A stretch of 64,000 bases of DNA from positions 7,750,001-7,814,000 of the forward strand of contig NZ_CP049143.1 in assembly GCF_011044495.1 (NCBI RefSeq). Reading direction: 5' to 3'. A program made the position numbers and the translations under genes. This stretch comes from Roseimicrobium sp. ORNL1. Its GTDB lineage: Bacteria > Verrucomicrobiota > Verrucomicrobiia > Verrucomicrobiales > Verrucomicrobiaceae. Shown in pieces: positions 51,901 through 59,672 of the stretch. Positions within the stretch are counted from its first letter, which is position 1, and each line of letters starts with the position of its first letter. The notes below the pieces were generated by a model. The model ran no database searches. It was not told the DNA's origin and saw only the letters and a program-made list of their open reading frames with translations.

Positions 51901-51956
51901 CAGGTCAATCCAGGGCTTGGGATTGACATCATGGGCGCGGCAGTGAGAATCGCGCC

Positions 51957-52274
51957 ATGAGTGACGCCCAGCCACCGCCCATTCCTCCGCAGGCGAAGCC
52001 GCCGCCGCCGCCCTATGAGCCGCCGCGCAATGAGAACGTGGAGGCCTACAACTTCATTGCGGACAAGATTGGGGGCCTGCCCAATGTGCGTAAGAAGGAC
52101 AATTTGTACCAGGCGATCGCCATTGGCGCATTCGTAGCTGTCGGTTCGCTCATTGGGCTGTGGAAAGGCGGATGGCCTGGAGGTTTCATCGCCGGAGCCG
52201 TGGTCGGCATGGTGGCCGGCCTGCTGCTCAGTGGTGCGGTGCTGGCGGTGATCGGCCTCGTGCGGAAATCCTGA
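51957..52274 (+). CDS. Small Pro-rich membrane protein
   Basis: 105 residues. A Pro-rich N-terminus (PPPIPPQAKPPPPPYEPPR) is followed by two hydrophobic, Gly-rich helices (LYQAIAIGAFVAVGSLIGLW; GGFIAGAVVGMVAGLLLSGA). The N-terminus faces the cytoplasm if there are two helices. Confidence 0.65.
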   Translation: MSDAQPPPIPPQAKPPPPPYEPPRNENVEAYNFIADKIGGLPNVRKKDNLYQAIAIGAFVAVGSLIGLWKGGWPGGFIAGAVVGMVAGLLLSGAVLAVIGLVRKS

Positions 52275-52299
52275 GCACGCTTCACACTTCGCGCTTCCC

Positions 52300-52686
52300 A
52301 TGATCCGCACCAAGTCCGCCGCGGAAAAGCCTTCGAAGCAGGACGGTGTGCGGCTTTATGTAACTCGCTTCTGGCCACGCGGACATGGGCGCGATGAATG
52401 TGATGCGTGGCTGCCGAATCTCGCGCCGAGCGAGAAGCTGTTGCGGGCGTTTCTTTCCGACAAGATCACGTGGGCGGCCTTCTCCAAGGAGTACAAGAAG
52501 GAGATGACCAAGGGTTATGGCGACGAGGGGGAGAAGAACACGCACATGCGGAACTCGGGACAGAAGCACGCGTTGAAGCTTCTGAAACTGCTCGCGAAGG
52601 GTCAGACCGTCACACTCATCTGCTCCTGCGCCCCGGATGAAAAACACTGCCACCGGCATTTGCTTCAGGCATTGCTGGAGGATTGA
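52300..52686 (+). CDS. DUF488 family protein
   Basis: 128 residues. DUF488 patterns are visible: RLYVTRFWPRGHGRDECDAW near the N-terminus and LICSCAPDEKHCHRHLLQAL at the end. The conserved Cys and His suggest metal or nucleic-acid binding. The gene just precedes a CYTH gene. Confidence 0.82.
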   Translation: MIRTKSAAEKPSKQDGVRLYVTRFWPRGHGRDECDAWLPNLAPSEKLLRAFLSDKITWAAFSKEYKKEMTKGYGDEGEKNTHMRNSGQKHALKLLKLLAKGQTVTLICSCAPDEKHCHRHLLQALLED

Positions 52687-52700
52687 TGCGAATCTCGCTC

Positions 52701-53171
52701 ATGGGACAAGAGATCGAGCGTAAATTTCTGGTGGTCGGCGATAGTTGGCGCGAAGGCGCCGAGGGCACACTGTATCGTCAGGGTTATCTCGCGAAGGACA
52801 AGGAGCGCACCGTGCGTGTGCGCGTCGCGGGTACGAAAGCGTATCTCACCATCAAGGGCTGCACGAAGGGCACGAGCCGCGCAGAGTATGAGTATGAAAT
52901 CCCGCTGCTAGATGCGGAGGAACTGCTGGACCTGTGCGAAGGACCGCTGGTGGAAAAGACGAGGCACAAGATTCCGCACGCTGGGCATACGTGGGAGGTG
53001 GACGTCTTCCATGGAGACAACGAAGGCCTCATCATGGCGGAGGTGGAGTTGAAGAGCGAAGATGAGCAGGTGGAAATGCCGGGGTGGGCTGGCAAGGAAG
53101 TGTCTGACGATTCGCGTTACTACAATTCGAGCCTGTCCAAGAAGCCGTACAAGACATGGGCTGGAACGTGA
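52701..53171 (+). CDS. CYTH domain protein
   Basis: 156 residues. Starts MGQEIERKFLVVGDSWREGA, with the E-x-E-x-K signature of the triphosphate tunnel. Alternate starts (ATG 52686 or TTG 52683) would touch the DUF488 stop. CYTH enzymes act on triphosphates (inorganic triphosphatase or thiamine triphosphatase-like). Confidence 0.88.
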   Translation: MGQEIERKFLVVGDSWREGAEGTLYRQGYLAKDKERTVRVRVAGTKAYLTIKGCTKGTSRAEYEYEIPLLDAEELLDLCEGPLVEKTRHKIPHAGHTWEVDVFHGDNEGLIMAEVELKSEDEQVEMPGWAGKEVSDDSRYYNSSLSKKPYKTWAGT

Positions 53172-53213
53172 TTGCTCGACAAGGACCGATGCCATGACTA
53201 GCATGCGCCTGCC

Positions 53214-53669
53214 ATGAAGATCGAAGGCATCAAAGGCTGTTACGAAAAGACGGGCGGGTTGTTTTATTTCCCGCGCATGTGCTCGAAGATCCGCCTGCAT
53301 GCGGAGGGCAAGCTCCCGGAGGGACACCATGCGTATCTCGGCACTGGGTTCGATGGACGCACCTGCCGTTATCTGAAGGTGAGTTACGAAGATGTGAAGG
53401 CCCAGGTGCTTGCGGGCAAGTCTGATGAGGAAGTGCTGGAGTGGTGCCAGACCACCGGACGCCGGCTCAATGACGAGGAGATCCTGTTCTTCAACAGCTT
53501 CATGAGCAAGCGCGGCTGGCGTGATGATGAAACGGACGGTTACATCCCCGAGTGCATTCGCGAATATGGTTTTGCGGATGATGGCACGCTGGTGACGGAT
53601 TTTGATCTCATCGAGAAGGATGAGGGCCGCTGGTATCCGGATCAGTGGCGGGATGCGTGGAAGACCTGA
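53214..53669 (+). CDS. DUF5069 family protein
   Basis: 151 residues. The start MKIEGIKGCYEKTGGLFYFP and RMCSKIRLHAEGKLP fit DUF5069, frequent in Verrucomicrobiota and related phyla. Function unknown. Lies 43 bp after the CYTH gene. Confidence 0.75.
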   Translation: MKIEGIKGCYEKTGGLFYFPRMCSKIRLHAEGKLPEGHHAYLGTGFDGRTCRYLKVSYEDVKAQVLAGKSDEEVLEWCQTTGRRLNDEEILFFNSFMSKRGWRDDETDGYIPECIREYGFADDGTLVTDFDLIEKDEGRWYPDQWRDAWKT

Positions 53670-53692
53670 CCTCCAAGACCGTGCCTCAGGAT

Positions 53693-54148
53693 ATGCAAGA
53701 GCCTTCCAGGATCATCACAGGGCCGCCATGGCGCCTGCGTCTGCTGAAGCGGGTTGGCATCTGGTTGCTGTATGGTGGTTTGTTCCTGGGTGCGTTTTTC
53801 TTCCTGTGCTGGTGGAAGGGGCCGATGAGGTATCTGAGGTTTCACGCTACAGAGATACAGGAGTACTATAAGAGCACTGGTTCGATTCGATTCGACTTCG
53901 TGCGCCTTCTCCGGGCAAAGTGCAGCGAGGAAGAATTTCACCGCTATGCGGCCAACCAAGGACTTTTTCCAATCCCATCCAAGGGGCCTTACGACGGCAC
54001 CATACGTTGGGCTCGGTGCCCTGAATCCTGGTGGACACCGCCCGAGGATTGCGGACCTGAGGGAGGATACTACGTCGAGTATAAGGGGCGACGGTGCATG
54101 CTGGCCTATGCCGATGGTTATCTGTACTACGAAATGCAGAACTGGTAA
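53693..54148 (+). CDS. Hypothetical membrane protein
   Basis: 151 residues from the ATG at 53693 (MQEPSRIITG). One transmembrane helix (VGIWLLYGGLFLGAFFFLCW), followed by a soluble part with several Trp and Tyr. Not recognised. An earlier ATG lies within the previous gene. Confidence 0.6.
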   Translation: MQEPSRIITGPPWRLRLLKRVGIWLLYGGLFLGAFFFLCWWKGPMRYLRFHATEIQEYYKSTGSIRFDFVRLLRAKCSEEEFHRYAANQGLFPIPSKGPYDGTIRWARCPESWWTPPEDCGPEGGYYVEYKGRRCMLAYADGYLYYEMQNW

Positions 54149-54178
54149 GAACACGCCCCACAAAGGAAAAAACAAGTC

Positions 54179-54853
54179 ATGAATAACCTCTCCAGAGTGA
54201 AGTTTTTGAGGGCGCTTTACGCCTGCGTGATGCTTCTCCCATTGATGGGATCAGGCGCAGATGCATCGCAAAGGGTCATCGTCTTTGGTGATTCCATCAC
54301 GCATGGCAGTGCCATGTCGAAGGAGGACAAACCGAGGGCATGGGTAAACGTCGTGCAAGCGGACTCCGGCGGAAAGCTGGAGGTGATCAATGAAGGCAAA
54401 GGCGGCAGGCCGACGGATTCCGTGAAGGAGTTCGAGGCGATGCTACAGCGTCAGCCGAAAGCAGATGTGTTGGTGATTGCCCTGGGCACGAATGATTCCC
54501 GTGACATCACGGACAAGTGCGTGCCCAAGGCCGTGGCGAATGTGAAGAGCATGGTGGAGAAAGGTCGTGCTGCTTATGGCGAGAAACTGGCTGTGCTGCT
54601 GGTGGGGCCACCGAATATCAATAAGAGCGCGCTTGGTCCCACGAAGCCAATTGCCAATGAACGTGCTGCGAAGCTGGTAGAGCTTGGTGAGGCCTTTCAG
54701 AAACTCGCGAAGGAGATGAACGCGGAGTTTGTGAGCCTGCACGGCGCGGTGCCTGACAGCGCGCTGACAAAGGATGGCGTGCATCCCGATGTGGAGGGGA
54801 ATGCAGCCATCGCGAAGGTGATGCTCGCGAAGCTGATGGAGATGGCGAAATAA
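54179..54853 (+). CDS. SGNH/GDSL hydrolase, secreted
   Basis: 224 residues. Signal peptide near residues 8-30 (LRALYACVMLLPLMGSGADA). Block I GDSITHG with the nucleophile Ser, block III GTND, block V DGVHPD with the Asp-His pair. An esterase or acyl-hydrolase; the substrate is unknown, perhaps a carbohydrate ester. Confidence 0.88.
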   Translation: MNNLSRVKFLRALYACVMLLPLMGSGADASQRVIVFGDSITHGSAMSKEDKPRAWVNVVQADSGGKLEVINEGKGGRPTDSVKEFEAMLQRQPKADVLVIALGTNDSRDITDKCVPKAVANVKSMVEKGRAAYGEKLAVLLVGPPNINKSALGPTKPIANERAAKLVELGEAFQKLAKEMNAEFVSLHGAVPDSALTKDGVHPDVEGNAAIAKVMLAKLMEMAK

Positions 54854-54855
54854 GG

Positions 54856-54907
54856 AAGGAGGTTAGGCGTCCCGCCTGACAGTGGGCGTTAGACCTCCGG
54901 TCTGACC
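54856..54907 (+). repeat. REPIN-like element E, left arm (two hairpins)
   Basis: 52 bp: AAGGAG box, hairpin GTTAGGCG/CGCCTGAC with loop TCC, then hairpin GTTAGACC/GGTCTGAC with loop TCC. The two stems share their outer ends and differ inside by compensated pairs. It is the inverted copy of 55076-55127 with three mismatches, all outside the stems or at linker positions. Confidence 0.88.
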
Positions 54908-55075
54908 ATCATCGAGCGCATGTTGCGAGTCCCTTCTGTATGATGACTTCGACGCCATCTCGCGTCCCCCCAAGCAGTACTGTAGAACTCTCTACGCCAT
55001 GTCGAGCACCGAGCCCAGACCCAAACGCAGCAGACTGCAACCAACAGAGGTGAAGAAAGGCAATGATAGAGAGCT

Positions 55076-55127
55076 GGTCAGACCGGAGGTCTAACATCCG
55101 CTGTCAGGCGGGACGCCTAACCTCCTT
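55076..55127 (-). repeat. REPIN-like element E, right arm (two hairpins)
   Basis: Inverted partner of 54856-54907 (49 of 52 positions). The interior is 168 bp. Confidence 0.88.
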
Positions 55128-55156
55128 GAATGAGGGCGCTGCTTGAGTCGTGGAAG

Positions 55157-57061
55157 TTATTGCCCTGCCGCTGCCTTGATCGCCTCCAGCTCTTCCCACC
55201 GCGCATACAAGCGCGCGACTTCGGCTTTTGCGGCCTCCAGTTCAGCGATCATCCCGGGCGCTTCGGTGGAGCGGGTGATGTAGAAGCTGGGATCGTTCAG
55301 CGTGGCGTCAAAGGCGTGCACCTTTGCTTCAGCAGCGAGGATGGCTTCTTCCATGCCTTCGAGTTCACGCGTTTCCTTGAAACTCAGTTTTCGCGGTTTT
55401 GCGGAGGTCTTTGCTGCAGCGGTGTTCGCGGCAGGCTGCTGCTTTTCCACTTTCGCGGCCTGGATGTAGGCCTTGTCGCGTTGCTCGCGTTCGCGGCGCT
55501 TTTCGAGGTAGTAGCTGTAGTTGCCCACCTGCACGTGCACGCCGGCATCTTCGAAGGCGATGATCTGATCGCACACGCGGTCGAGGAAGTAGCGGTCGTG
55601 ACTCACCACGATGCTGCAGCCATCGAAGTCGCTCAGCGCTTCCTCCAGGATGCGCAGGCTCTGCAGATCGAGATCGTTGGTGGGTTCGTCCAGCACGACG
55701 ATGTTCCCACCGCGCTTCAGCACCTTGGCGAGCATCAGACGAGCGCGTTCGCCGCCGGAGAAATGCTCGACCCGTTCGTTGATGCGGTCGTCGGAGAAAA
55801 GAAACCGGCGCAGGTAGGCGCGCGCGCCGAGCTTCTGATTGCCGAAGAACACGGTCTCATCCTGGTCTGCTACTTCCGCGAGGACGGTGCCGCTGCCATC
55901 GAGCTGCATGCGTCCCTGGTCGATGTAGTTGAAGGCGGCCTTCTTGCCGATGGCCACAGTCCCCTCCTCCGGCTGCCGGGTTCCCATGCAGAGACGGAGG
56001 AGCGTGGTCTTGCCAGCACCGTTGCGGCCAACAATGCCAGTGCACTGGCCGGGCTTCAGCGAAGCGGTGAGGTGCCGGAAGAGCCAGCGTTCCTCGCCCT
56101 GCTCATTGAGGACCATGGCGCCAACGTCATCCAGCTCCACAGCCACGTTCCCAATGTCAGCGGGGGGTGGCAGGAGCAAGTCCATCTCACGTTCCTCAGG
56201 CGGGGCCTGCAGACCTTCGATCTGATAAAACATGTCGAGCCGGTGGCGTGACTTCGTCCCGCGGGCTTTCACCCCGGAGCGCACCCACTCCAGCTCGGTA
56301 CGCAGGAAACGCTGACGGCGACGCTCTGTCTGCTCCGCGACGGCCTGACGCGCGGCTTTGGATTCGAGGTAGGCGGTGTAGTTCCCCTCGTGAGAAAAGC
56401 AGCGTCCATCGGCCAACTCGAGGATGCGCGTGGCGATGACATCCAGGAAATAACGATCGTGCGTGACGAAGATCACCGCGCCAGGGAAACTGCGCAGATA
56501 CTCCTCAAGCCAGCGGATGGATTCGGAGTCGAGGTGGTTGGTCGGCTCGTCCAGCAGCAACAGGTCCGGCTGCGATACCAGCGCGCGACTCAGGGCGACA
56601 CGGCGCTTCTCACCGCCGGACAGCGGGGCGACCAGCGCATCCAGCGGCGGCGCGGAGAGTGCGGTGACAATGGACTTGATTCGCGCATCGAGATTCCAGC
56701 CATCAGCCGCTTCGATGTGGTGCAGCAGGTCCGCATGTTCGGCATCGCTGCCTTCGCCCGATTCATAACGCGCGATCATGTCGATGAGGTCGGCGGCACC
56801 GCTGCGGATGTTCTCCAGCACGGTCAGGCTGCCATCCAGCTCAAACTCCTGCGGCAGGTAGCCGATGCGCAGCCCGCGACGGATGGAAAGGTCGCCCGTA
56901 TCGGCGCGCTCCGTGCCCGCGAGGATTTTCAGCAGGCTGGTCTTGCCGGTGCCATTGCGACCCACGAGGCCGACCTTCTCGCCTTCGTTCACTGCCAGCG
57001 TGATACCGTCCAGCAGTCGGTGATTGCCATAGCTGAGGGTGAGTTCGTTGGCGGAGAGCAT
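55157..57061 (-). CDS. uup: ABC-F ATPase, Uup-type
   Basis: 634 residues. Two ATPase domains with no membrane segment: Walker A GRNGTGKTS (about 36) and GRNGAGKTT (about 345); signatures LSGGEKRRVALSRAL and FSGGERARLML. A C-terminal extension of about 80 residues (REREQRDKAYIQAAK... and a coiled coil near 560-634) fits Uup. It binds the ribosome or DNA-repair intermediates. Confidence 0.9.
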   Translation of the reverse strand: MLSANELTLSYGNHRLLDGITLAVNEGEKVGLVGRNGTGKTSLLKILAGTERADTGDLSIRRGLRIGYLPQEFELDGSLTVLENIRSGAADLIDMIARYESGEGSDAEHADLLHHIEAADGWNLDARIKSIVTALSAPPLDALVAPLSGGEKRRVALSRALVSQPDLLLLDEPTNHLDSESIRWLEEYLRSFPGAVIFVTHDRYFLDVIATRILELADGRCFSHEGNYTAYLESKAARQAVAEQTERRRQRFLRTELEWVRSGVKARGTKSRHRLDMFYQIEGLQAPPEEREMDLLLPPPADIGNVAVELDDVGAMVLNEQGEERWLFRHLTASLKPGQCTGIVGRNGAGKTTLLRLCMGTRQPEEGTVAIGKKAAFNYIDQGRMQLDGSGTVLAEVADQDETVFFGNQKLGARAYLRRFLFSDDRINERVEHFSGGERARLMLAKVLKRGGNIVVLDEPTNDLDLQSLRILEEALSDFDGCSIVVSHDRYFLDRVCDQIIAFEDAGVHVQVGNYSYYLEKRREREQRDKAYIQAAKVEKQQPAANTAAAKTSAKPRKLSFKETRELEGMEEAILAAEAKVHAFDATLNDPSFYITRSTEAPGMIAELEAAKAEVARLYARWEELEAIKAAAGQ

Positions 57062-57196
57062 GCAGATGGGGTTCGGACGATTGGCGGGTGGAGGCTGTAG
57101 GCCAGTATGGAGAGGGGGGCAAGCGGGGAAGGTGCTCTCGTGTCCCGGCGGAAATCACATGTCAGTGCGCCCGAGGTGCAGTAGAGTCGCCGGCGC

Positions 57197-57997
57197 ATGG
57201 ATACCAACCTGCTCGTCATCTGCGGCTTGACGTTTGTCATCCACCTCATCGGAACTCTGGCTTATGCCGCGCGCATCGCCGGTATCCGCACGGGACACAT
57301 CGCCACGGCGCTCACGCTCTTCAATGTGCTGGTGCTCATCTCGCGCACCTCGAATTCATTTCAGGCACCCTTCCTCGCGAAGCGCATTGAGGTTTCCCTG
57401 GCGGACTCCATCGCTCCGCTGTTCGCGGATTTTCAGTGGATCCTTGGCTCGGCGGCGCTGGCCACGGCGGTGGGTGCACTACTGGTGCCCACCGCGCAGC
57501 GTGCCCTATCGCGTGCCGTCGCCCTGTTGCAGGTGCATCGTTCGATGTTCCGGCTGGTGTGCCACGGCATGCATCCCCGGCGGTTGCTGATGCTGCGGCG
57601 CTACCTCACGCTGCCCTCGCGTGGGAATATCCGGGCCATGCAGACGCGAGGTGGGCTTTCGTGGAATTTCATCGCGCTCAACGTGGTGGCAGTGGCGCTT
57701 TGGACCGTGGGTGTCTTTGCTGCCCTGTATGCCGGCGCCTTGGAGCCACAGTTTCGGGTCACCTGCAGCAACCTCTCCGCCATCATCAATGGCCTCGCGA
57801 CCATCATCATGTTCCTGGTGCTCGATCCGCAGCTCTCGCTGATGACGGATGATGCAGCGCGTCAGCGGGTGGGGCAGGGACAGTTTCGCGCGGCGGTTAC
57901 TTCACTCGTGGGCGCGCGTTTGGCGGGTGTGCTGCTAGCCCAGTTGCTCCTTGTGCCTGCTGCGATGTTGATTGCGCGGGTGGCAAGGTGGATGTGA
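57197..57997 (+). CDS. amj: Lipid II flippase Amj family
   Basis: 266 residues. About six transmembrane helices (TFVIHLIGTLAYAARIAGIR; ATALTLFNVLVLISRTSNSF). The start HLIGTLAYAARIAGIRTG is very like Bacillus Amj (YdaH/DUF2837), a substitute flippase for MurJ. Divergent from uup; the gap of 135 bp holds its promoter. Confidence 0.88.
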   Translation: MDTNLLVICGLTFVIHLIGTLAYAARIAGIRTGHIATALTLFNVLVLISRTSNSFQAPFLAKRIEVSLADSIAPLFADFQWILGSAALATAVGALLVPTAQRALSRAVALLQVHRSMFRLVCHGMHPRRLLMLRRYLTLPSRGNIRAMQTRGGLSWNFIALNVVAVALWTVGVFAALYAGALEPQFRVTCSNLSAIINGLATIIMFLVLDPQLSLMTDDAARQRVGQGQFRAAVTSLVGARLAGVLLAQLLLVPAAMLIARVARWM

Positions 57998-58019
57998 ATC
58001 TTGTTCATCAGTTCGCTCT

Positions 58020-58310
58020 ATGCTAATACCCCAGCTCCAAACTTGGACCGTGCTCCTTTTTGGCATCGGGTTGCTGATGGGTGCAGTTGGTTGGGTCTGG
58101 TTTCTCTTTGCAAGCTATCGGGCAGACCCGTACAGGGCGCGGTGGTCGAAGTTTCTGCCAATGCTCGCGATCCGGGTGGCACTGGAGCATCGTGAGACAT
58201 GTTTGAAGCCATTCATCCTGCTCCATGTAGGCGGATTGCTTTGCCTGCCGCACCTGTTGCGCATGGTGTCCGCGATGTCCGTGGTCGAACCACGCGTTTT
58301 CGGTTATTAG
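58020..58310 (+). CDS. Small membrane protein
   Basis: 96 residues from the ATG at 58020. Two hydrophobic segments (WTVLLFGIGLLMGAVGWVWF; PFILLHVGGLLCLPHLLRMV). Unrecognised. An in-frame upstream start overlaps amj. Confidence 0.55.
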   Translation: MLIPQLQTWTVLLFGIGLLMGAVGWVWFLFASYRADPYRARWSKFLPMLAIRVALEHRETCLKPFILLHVGGLLCLPHLLRMVSAMSVVEPRVFGY

Positions 58311-58338
58311 CTCATCTGACGTCGCTCGTTCACGCGAC

Positions 58339-58374
58339 AAAAAAGAGGGCACGAATGCCCCCCTCCTTGAATTG
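58339..58374 (-). terminator. REPIN-like single unit acting as terminator
   Basis: On the minus strand: AAGGAG box, then a GC-rich stem (GGGCA/TGCCC core, loop TTCG) and TTTTTT. Its position about 25 bp after the gene at 58398-58952 makes it a good rho-independent terminator as well as a repeat unit. Confidence 0.75.
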
Positions 58375-58397
58375 TCGAATGTGTGTGGTGCCGCTGC

Positions 58398-58952
58398 TCA
58401 GCGGCTGGCGAACTCACCACGTGCGGGATTGAAGATGCACTTGAAGCCATCAATCTCCACCTTGCGACCATTCAGGGTGCCTTCGCCGCTCAAGGTGAGA
58501 TAGGCCCACTGGCCGTCCTTGGACCAGCCGGCGCAATCGAGGTAGCGGGAGCTCTTCAGCACGGGGCTGCTGATTTCTTTACCGGCTTCCACCTGAAGGG
58601 CAAGGCGCTGCGTGGCGAGGTCGAAGTCATACGCGGTGACCTTCGAATACTTCGTGCCGGAGTTACGCTTGTACAAGGACACGCGAGTGCCGATGCTGGA
58701 GCCATCCGTCACGAAGACATACTTCTCATCGGGCGAAAACGTGAGCTTCAGGGCGGAAGGTGCGGACACATCGCAAAGCTTCGAAGAGGAGCCTTCTTGA
58801 TTGGTGAAATAGAGGCTGTTGTCAGCGGGGTCCACGCTCCAGGTGATGTACTTGGAGGGGGAGCGGCCCCACGCCTTGGATTCACGCGCAGGGGCGAGGG
58901 GTGCGAAGGCAACGATGGCCGCGACGACGGAAAGGACGAGAGATGTTTTCAT
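58398..58952 (-). CDS. Secreted propeller-like protein
   Basis: 184 residues from the ATG at 58952. Signal peptide MKTSLVLSVVAAIVAFAPLA. Repeated strands such as YITWSVDPADNSLYFTNQEG and KLTFSPDEKYVFVTDGSSIG hint at a beta-propeller-like fold, but one too short for a full propeller. Unrecognised. Confidence 0.65.
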   Translation of the reverse strand: MKTSLVLSVVAAIVAFAPLAPARESKAWGRSPSKYITWSVDPADNSLYFTNQEGSSSKLCDVSAPSALKLTFSPDEKYVFVTDGSSIGTRVSLYKRNSGTKYSKVTAYDFDLATQRLALQVEAGKEISSPVLKSSRYLDCAGWSKDGQWAYLTLSGEGTLNGRKVEIDGFKCIFNPARGEFASR

Positions 58953-59005
58953 GGGACGGGACTTCGTAGTGGAATGGCAAAAAATCGGCGAGTGTGACAC
59001 CCACC

Positions 59006-59665
59006 CTAGGATTTTTCTTCGTCCGCCACCTCGTCCTTGTACCGACCCTCGGCATCCATGCCCTGGCGTTCGCGCAGAATGTCTTCGTAACTGTCGCGTT
59101 TGGAAGTGAGGTCCTGGAAGGGCACGCCGAGTTTCGCCGCAAGAAGCTGGCCAAGCTCCTGGGCGCGTTCCCGCGTGTCGGGCTGCGCGGCGAGGAACTC
59201 CTTCACACCATCGCCTTTCAAAACGACATCCAACCGGTAGGTTTCAACCGTCGAGTTGCTCCTTTTCTGGCTCACCTCATGCGTGCCACGCACCACTGCC
59301 ACATCGGAAATGTCGTGCCGCTTCGTCTTCCGCCACGCCACATAGTCGCGCATCTCGGAGACATAACCTTCCGCAGGATGCACCTCCACCACACTCCTGG
59401 CGAAGAGCATCCAGAGTCCGGGCAACACGAAGGCCGCCGTCATCACGATCAGGAGGACGAGCCCGAAGAGGTAGCTGAAAATGTAGCCAAAGTCCGCGTG
59501 CAGCACCGCCTGCGCCATGTCAGCCAGGGCCTGCAGCAGCCACCACGCGAACTTGCTGCCCACCAGCAGGAGAATCCCGGCGCACACCCAGATCACCGGG
59601 CCACCGCTGGCGCGGTCCTGAATGCGAAGCGTGTCCTGCTGGGTGACCTGCCAGGTGAGTGCCAT
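59006..59665 (-). CDS. Membrane protein next to giant peptidase
   Basis: 219 residues. Two hydrophobic segments (GPVIWVCAGILLLVGSKFAW; FSYLFGLVLLIVMTAAFVLP), then a soluble tail with many charged residues. Starts 8 bp after the M28 peptidase stop, so probably cotranscribed. Unrecognised. Confidence 0.65.
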   Translation of the reverse strand: MALTWQVTQQDTLRIQDRASGGPVIWVCAGILLLVGSKFAWWLLQALADMAQAVLHADFGYIFSYLFGLVLLIVMTAAFVLPGLWMLFARSVVEVHPAEGYVSEMRDYVAWRKTKRHDISDVAVVRGTHEVSQKRSNSTVETYRLDVVLKGDGVKEFLAAQPDTRERAQELGQLLAAKLGVPFQDLTSKRDSYEDILRERQGMDAEGRYKDEVADEEKS

Positions 59666-59672
59666 GCGGCGC

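Larger units (their letters stand above)
54854..55156. other. Intergenic stretch with REPIN-like element E
   Basis: 303 bp between the convergent SGNH hydrolase and uup genes, largely filled by a doublet of double hairpins (54856-54907 and 55076-55127). The element starts just after the hydrolase stop. Confidence 0.7.
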
